Origin: Isochrysis galbana
Taxonomy: Eukaryota > Haptophyta > Isochrysidales > Isochrysidaceae
Reading direction: 5' to 3'
Assembly: GCA_018136815.1 (NCBI GenBank)
Contig: CM030931.1
Location: 11,878,586 to 11,908,665, forward strand
Length of the DNA stretch: 30,080 nucleotides
Under the pieces are notes generated by a model that was not told the DNA's origin, searched no databases, and saw nothing but the letters and a program-made list of their open reading frames with translations. Of this stretch, positions 27,924-30,080 are shown piece after piece. A program made the translations under genes and the position numbers. Position 1 is the first letter of the stretch. Each line of letters starts with the position of its first letter.

Positions 27924-28431
27924 TCAAACTCCTCCCCCACCGGAGGTACCCTCCTGCTGCTGCACGGATAGTTCTCCAAATCGCTGACCGACACGACCCT
28001 AAATGAGGCAGAGGGACAAGATGAGAGCATTCCCAGGCAAGCCATGCAACGTGCCAGTAGGTGTGATCCTCACCGAGTGTTTCAGAAACTTGTTGGCGCA
28101 CACCGTGATACATTTCTCCTCCGGTCCCGTGAGAGCTTTGGAACGGAAGCCGGTGATGCACTCCGAGAAGCAGCGCTCCACAAGCCCGTTGAACATGCGC
28201 AGTGTGTCCTTCACTTGCATGTCTTCGAGCCTCTCGAGCATCTCTGTATCAGCAGAGCGTGGAAGTGTGAGCGGCGGCAGGGAGCGGGCGGCTTGGCACG
28301 GCTGGCGGCAGGGAGAAGGTGGATTAGCACGGCTAGTGGCAGGGAGTAGGTGGATTAGCACGGCTGCTCTGGCTCTTACCTGTCCGTTGCTCCGGCGATG
28401 CGTGCTCCATGCTCTGCATCAGAGACTGCAT
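27924..28431 (-). CDS. TIM9: Small Tim chaperone, Tim9-type
   Basis: Tim9 and Tim10 form the hexameric chaperone that carries hydrophobic precursors across the mitochondrial intermembrane space. The gene has three minus-strand exons: 28431-28380, 28243-28074 and 27998-27924, with introns GTAAGA...ATACAG (phase 1) and GTGAGG...TTTAG (phase 0). The ATG at 28431 follows GCCGCC. The 98-residue product carries the twin CX3C signature, CFSEC (42-46) and CITVC (62-66), separated by 15 residues, flanked by MQVKDTLRMFNGLVER and by KFLKHSGRVGQRFGEL. The C-terminus ends in a Gly run. The four Cys should form two disulphides through the Mia40 pathway. No presequence is expected or seen. Tim10 is the main alternative; Tim9 is preferred for the spacing and the RVGQRF end. 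Confidence 0.93.
28273..28365. repeat. Three 31-bp tandem repeats in TIM9 intron 1
   Basis: Units start at 28273, 28304 and 28335 and share GGCAGGGAG and GCACGGCT. They lie wholly within the first intron of TIM9. Confidence 0.85.
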
Positions 28432-29840
28432 GGCGGCCGTGAGCGGCGCGCGCCGGGCCAAGAAGAGTGCACGGAGGAACAAAGAAATGCAACAAAAATA
28501 TCATAAAAAGTTTTTTTTTAAATACTCAGGGATAAGTGAGGCCGTCTGTGTTTCTGTGTTTCTGTGCTTGCCGGTCAGGCGGCTGTCTCGCCTGTCGTCT
28601 GTCGGTTGTGTTGCTTTGTTTGATTTTTGTGAGTGAAAAAGACCTTTTAATATTCTCGCCTCGCACGTCGCACGTGGCACAGGGGTTCACTTTTGTAGCC
28701 ACACCCATTCCCCTTCCCGAAGCCTTCCCCTTCCCCCTCCTCGTCCTTCCTTTCCGCCCTCACTACCCATCTCGCGGCAATGCTCGTCATCATGTCATCA
28801 TGCAAGGAGTCATTTCGTACTGCTCAGATGGCCTACGCGTGGGAGCTTCATCGTGATCTCGTGGTCCCACGTAGCAAACAGCTCCAAAGCTAACAGCTCC
28901 ACAGCTCCACAGCTCACTTCTCTTCCTGTTATAGGTTAGTTATAGGCTTACACGTTTGGTTACCTCTTTCTCTTTCTCCGTGGATCACATGGCCTGAGAA
29001 AGTTTGGACATGGGGCTTTGGTCTCGGTCTGGGCCTCCTGATCAAAGGGTGGGACAATCACGCGGCGAATACCAAAATAACTTGGAGCTTTATTTACCGC
29101 TTGACCCATATTTTCTGGCACATGCACATGCAATTGGCACGTACGTACGATGTCTTCTGAGTCTAACTAGAACTAGCTTAGTTTGGCTTACATGCAGAGA
29201 TTTTTGGTGAGGCTTTCGGAGCGGAGCTCTTGTGCTGTTGCCGGCTTTTCTACTTGTTGCAAATGCATGTGCTCCCCTTGTAGCTTGTAGCTTGTATCGG
29301 TACTCGCAACTAATCTTATGATTGGGATTGGTCGCCATGGAGGGGGGGCCTCGCGCCCCCCCCACTCTCTCGACTCTCCTCATGGGGGGGCGAAACCATC
29401 CACCTGCGCGTGCTCCTGGCATGCAGGGGGGGCTCACTCAGACTGCCCAGACTCCCCAGAGAGCTCGGCACAGATCGCACGCCCTTGGCCCGCGCTGGCC
29501 AGCTTGTCGCTCTGACCAACCCCTCCTCCCCTTGGCCCCCCCTGATCAGGACCCCCCAGCCAGCTCCTGTCGACCCGCATGGGCGCGAGAGCCAGCGAGG
29601 GAGAGGCAGGAGGGGCCAGGGACATGCCCCAGCCTCCAGCCTCACCTGCCCCCCTGAGCTGTGCTCCCAGGCCCCCTGCATGCCTCCTGGGGACCTGAAG
29701 AGGGCCGCAGGCGCGCGCCATGGCCAGAGCCGCAGGGAAGAGAGGAGGAAGAGGGAAGAGAGAGGGGAGGGGGGAGGGGCAGCTCTCCCCTCCGGCGTTA
29801 ACATGTCTTCTCGCCCTATTTAGGTAGTAAGAGAAGACGG
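28432..29840. other. Intergenic, no gene seen
   Basis: About 1.4 kb. The first 100 bp are the TIM9 promoter side. 28540-28640 is rich in TCTGTG and GTCTG words, 28870-28915 has short CAGCTCCA repeats, and 29340-29790 is very GC-rich with long C/G runs. ORFs in the last part are Pro/Ser/Gly/Arg-rich on both strands without domains. Confidence 0.4.
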
Positions 29841-29844
29841 GGGC

Positions 29845-29919
29845 GCCAGAACCAGGAGGGAAGGGCCGCGGCTCGCCGCGGCCACTCGCTTCGGCGAGGA
29901 GTGATTAGCGCTTCTGGGC
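29845..29919 (+). ncRNA. Possible structured element with two strong hairpins
   Basis: GGCCGCGG-CTCG-CCGCGGCC (29864-29883) is a perfect 8-bp hairpin with a tetraloop. CTCGC-TTCG-GCGAG (29885-29898) is a second with the very stable TTCG loop. Outer segments GCCAGAA (29845-29851) and TTCTGGGC (29912-29919) can nearly pair and enclose both. It does not fit the tRNA pattern: no T-loop consensus. It may simply be GC-rich chance structure. Confidence 0.3.
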
Positions 29920-30080
29920 TCCTTTTCACGAGTGCCCCCCCCCCCCCCCCTGCGTTGTTTTTACCCGAAAGGGGTTTTCCCCCAGCGTGGACTCGAGGAC
30001 TCGAGGAGAGGACGTGCTGGGTGCGCGGGGTCGGTGCGTGCACTGGGGGGAGGACGCCCCCTCCCCCCCCCCCCGGTAGC
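29920..30080. other. Right edge, no gene seen
   Basis: GC-rich sequence with a C run near 29936-29950 and another near 30065-30074. No gene is recognised. Confidence 0.4.

Noticed and set aside
29316..29823. Overlapping ORFs on both strands in GC-rich DNA
   Set aside because: Composition-driven frames, present on both strands at once, with no recognised motif.

Overview
The window reads as nuclear DNA of a GC-rich unicellular eukaryote, plausibly a microalga. Genes are interrupted by short GT-AG introns (50-187 nt). They encode eukaryote-specific proteins: a small Tim chaperone of mitochondrial import, a eukaryotic selenocysteine elongation factor and a c-Myb-like R2R3 factor. Long GA/CT tracts, pentanucleotide satellites and DNA transposons fill the space between them. 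The lineage cannot be fixed from sequence alone. A run of exactly 100 N (10167-10266) marks a scaffold gap.

Layout. 1-5400 is transposon-derived: a Mutator/Kolobok-type transposase runs off the left edge on the minus strand, head-to-head with a spliced coiled-coil protein of transposon-accessory type; a broken PIF/Harbinger-type DDE transposase follows. 5801-7174 holds an endonuclease III (NTH) gene with several one-base breaks. 8938 to the gap is an R2R3 MYB gene. 10267-15040 is repeat-rich and holds weak ORFs, two copies of a hairpin motif and a broken coiled-coil gene. 15438-17881 is a structurally complete hAT transposon, with 18-bp terminal inverted repeats and a perfect 8-bp target-site duplication (TSD). 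18183-22475 is bounded by 19-bp inverted repeats with a 3-bp direct repeat outside, and carries a 204-bp satellite array arranged as 408-bp dimers. 23216-25191 is an intact three-exon EFSec gene. 25359-27430 holds several palindrome and hairpin clusters. 27924-28431 is a three-exon TIM9-type gene on the minus strand. The rest is non-coding as far as can be seen.

The housekeeping genes (EFSec, TIM9, NTH, MYB) are functionally unrelated and show no sign of operon or cluster logic. EFSec implies that the organism decodes UGA as selenocysteine. Five genes (hAT transposase, Harbinger, NTH and both coiled-coil genes) carry one-base frameshifts although EFSec and TIM9 are intact. This may be real decay or local base-calling error, and it decides whether those five loci are genes or pseudogenes.

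The most unusual structures are a 40-bp motif found three times, whose hairpin arms change in a paired way; the dimeric 204-bp array inside an inverted-repeat-bounded segment; TTCGCGAA palindromes spaced exactly 11 bp apart; and an array of 20-bp palindromes downstream of EFSec.
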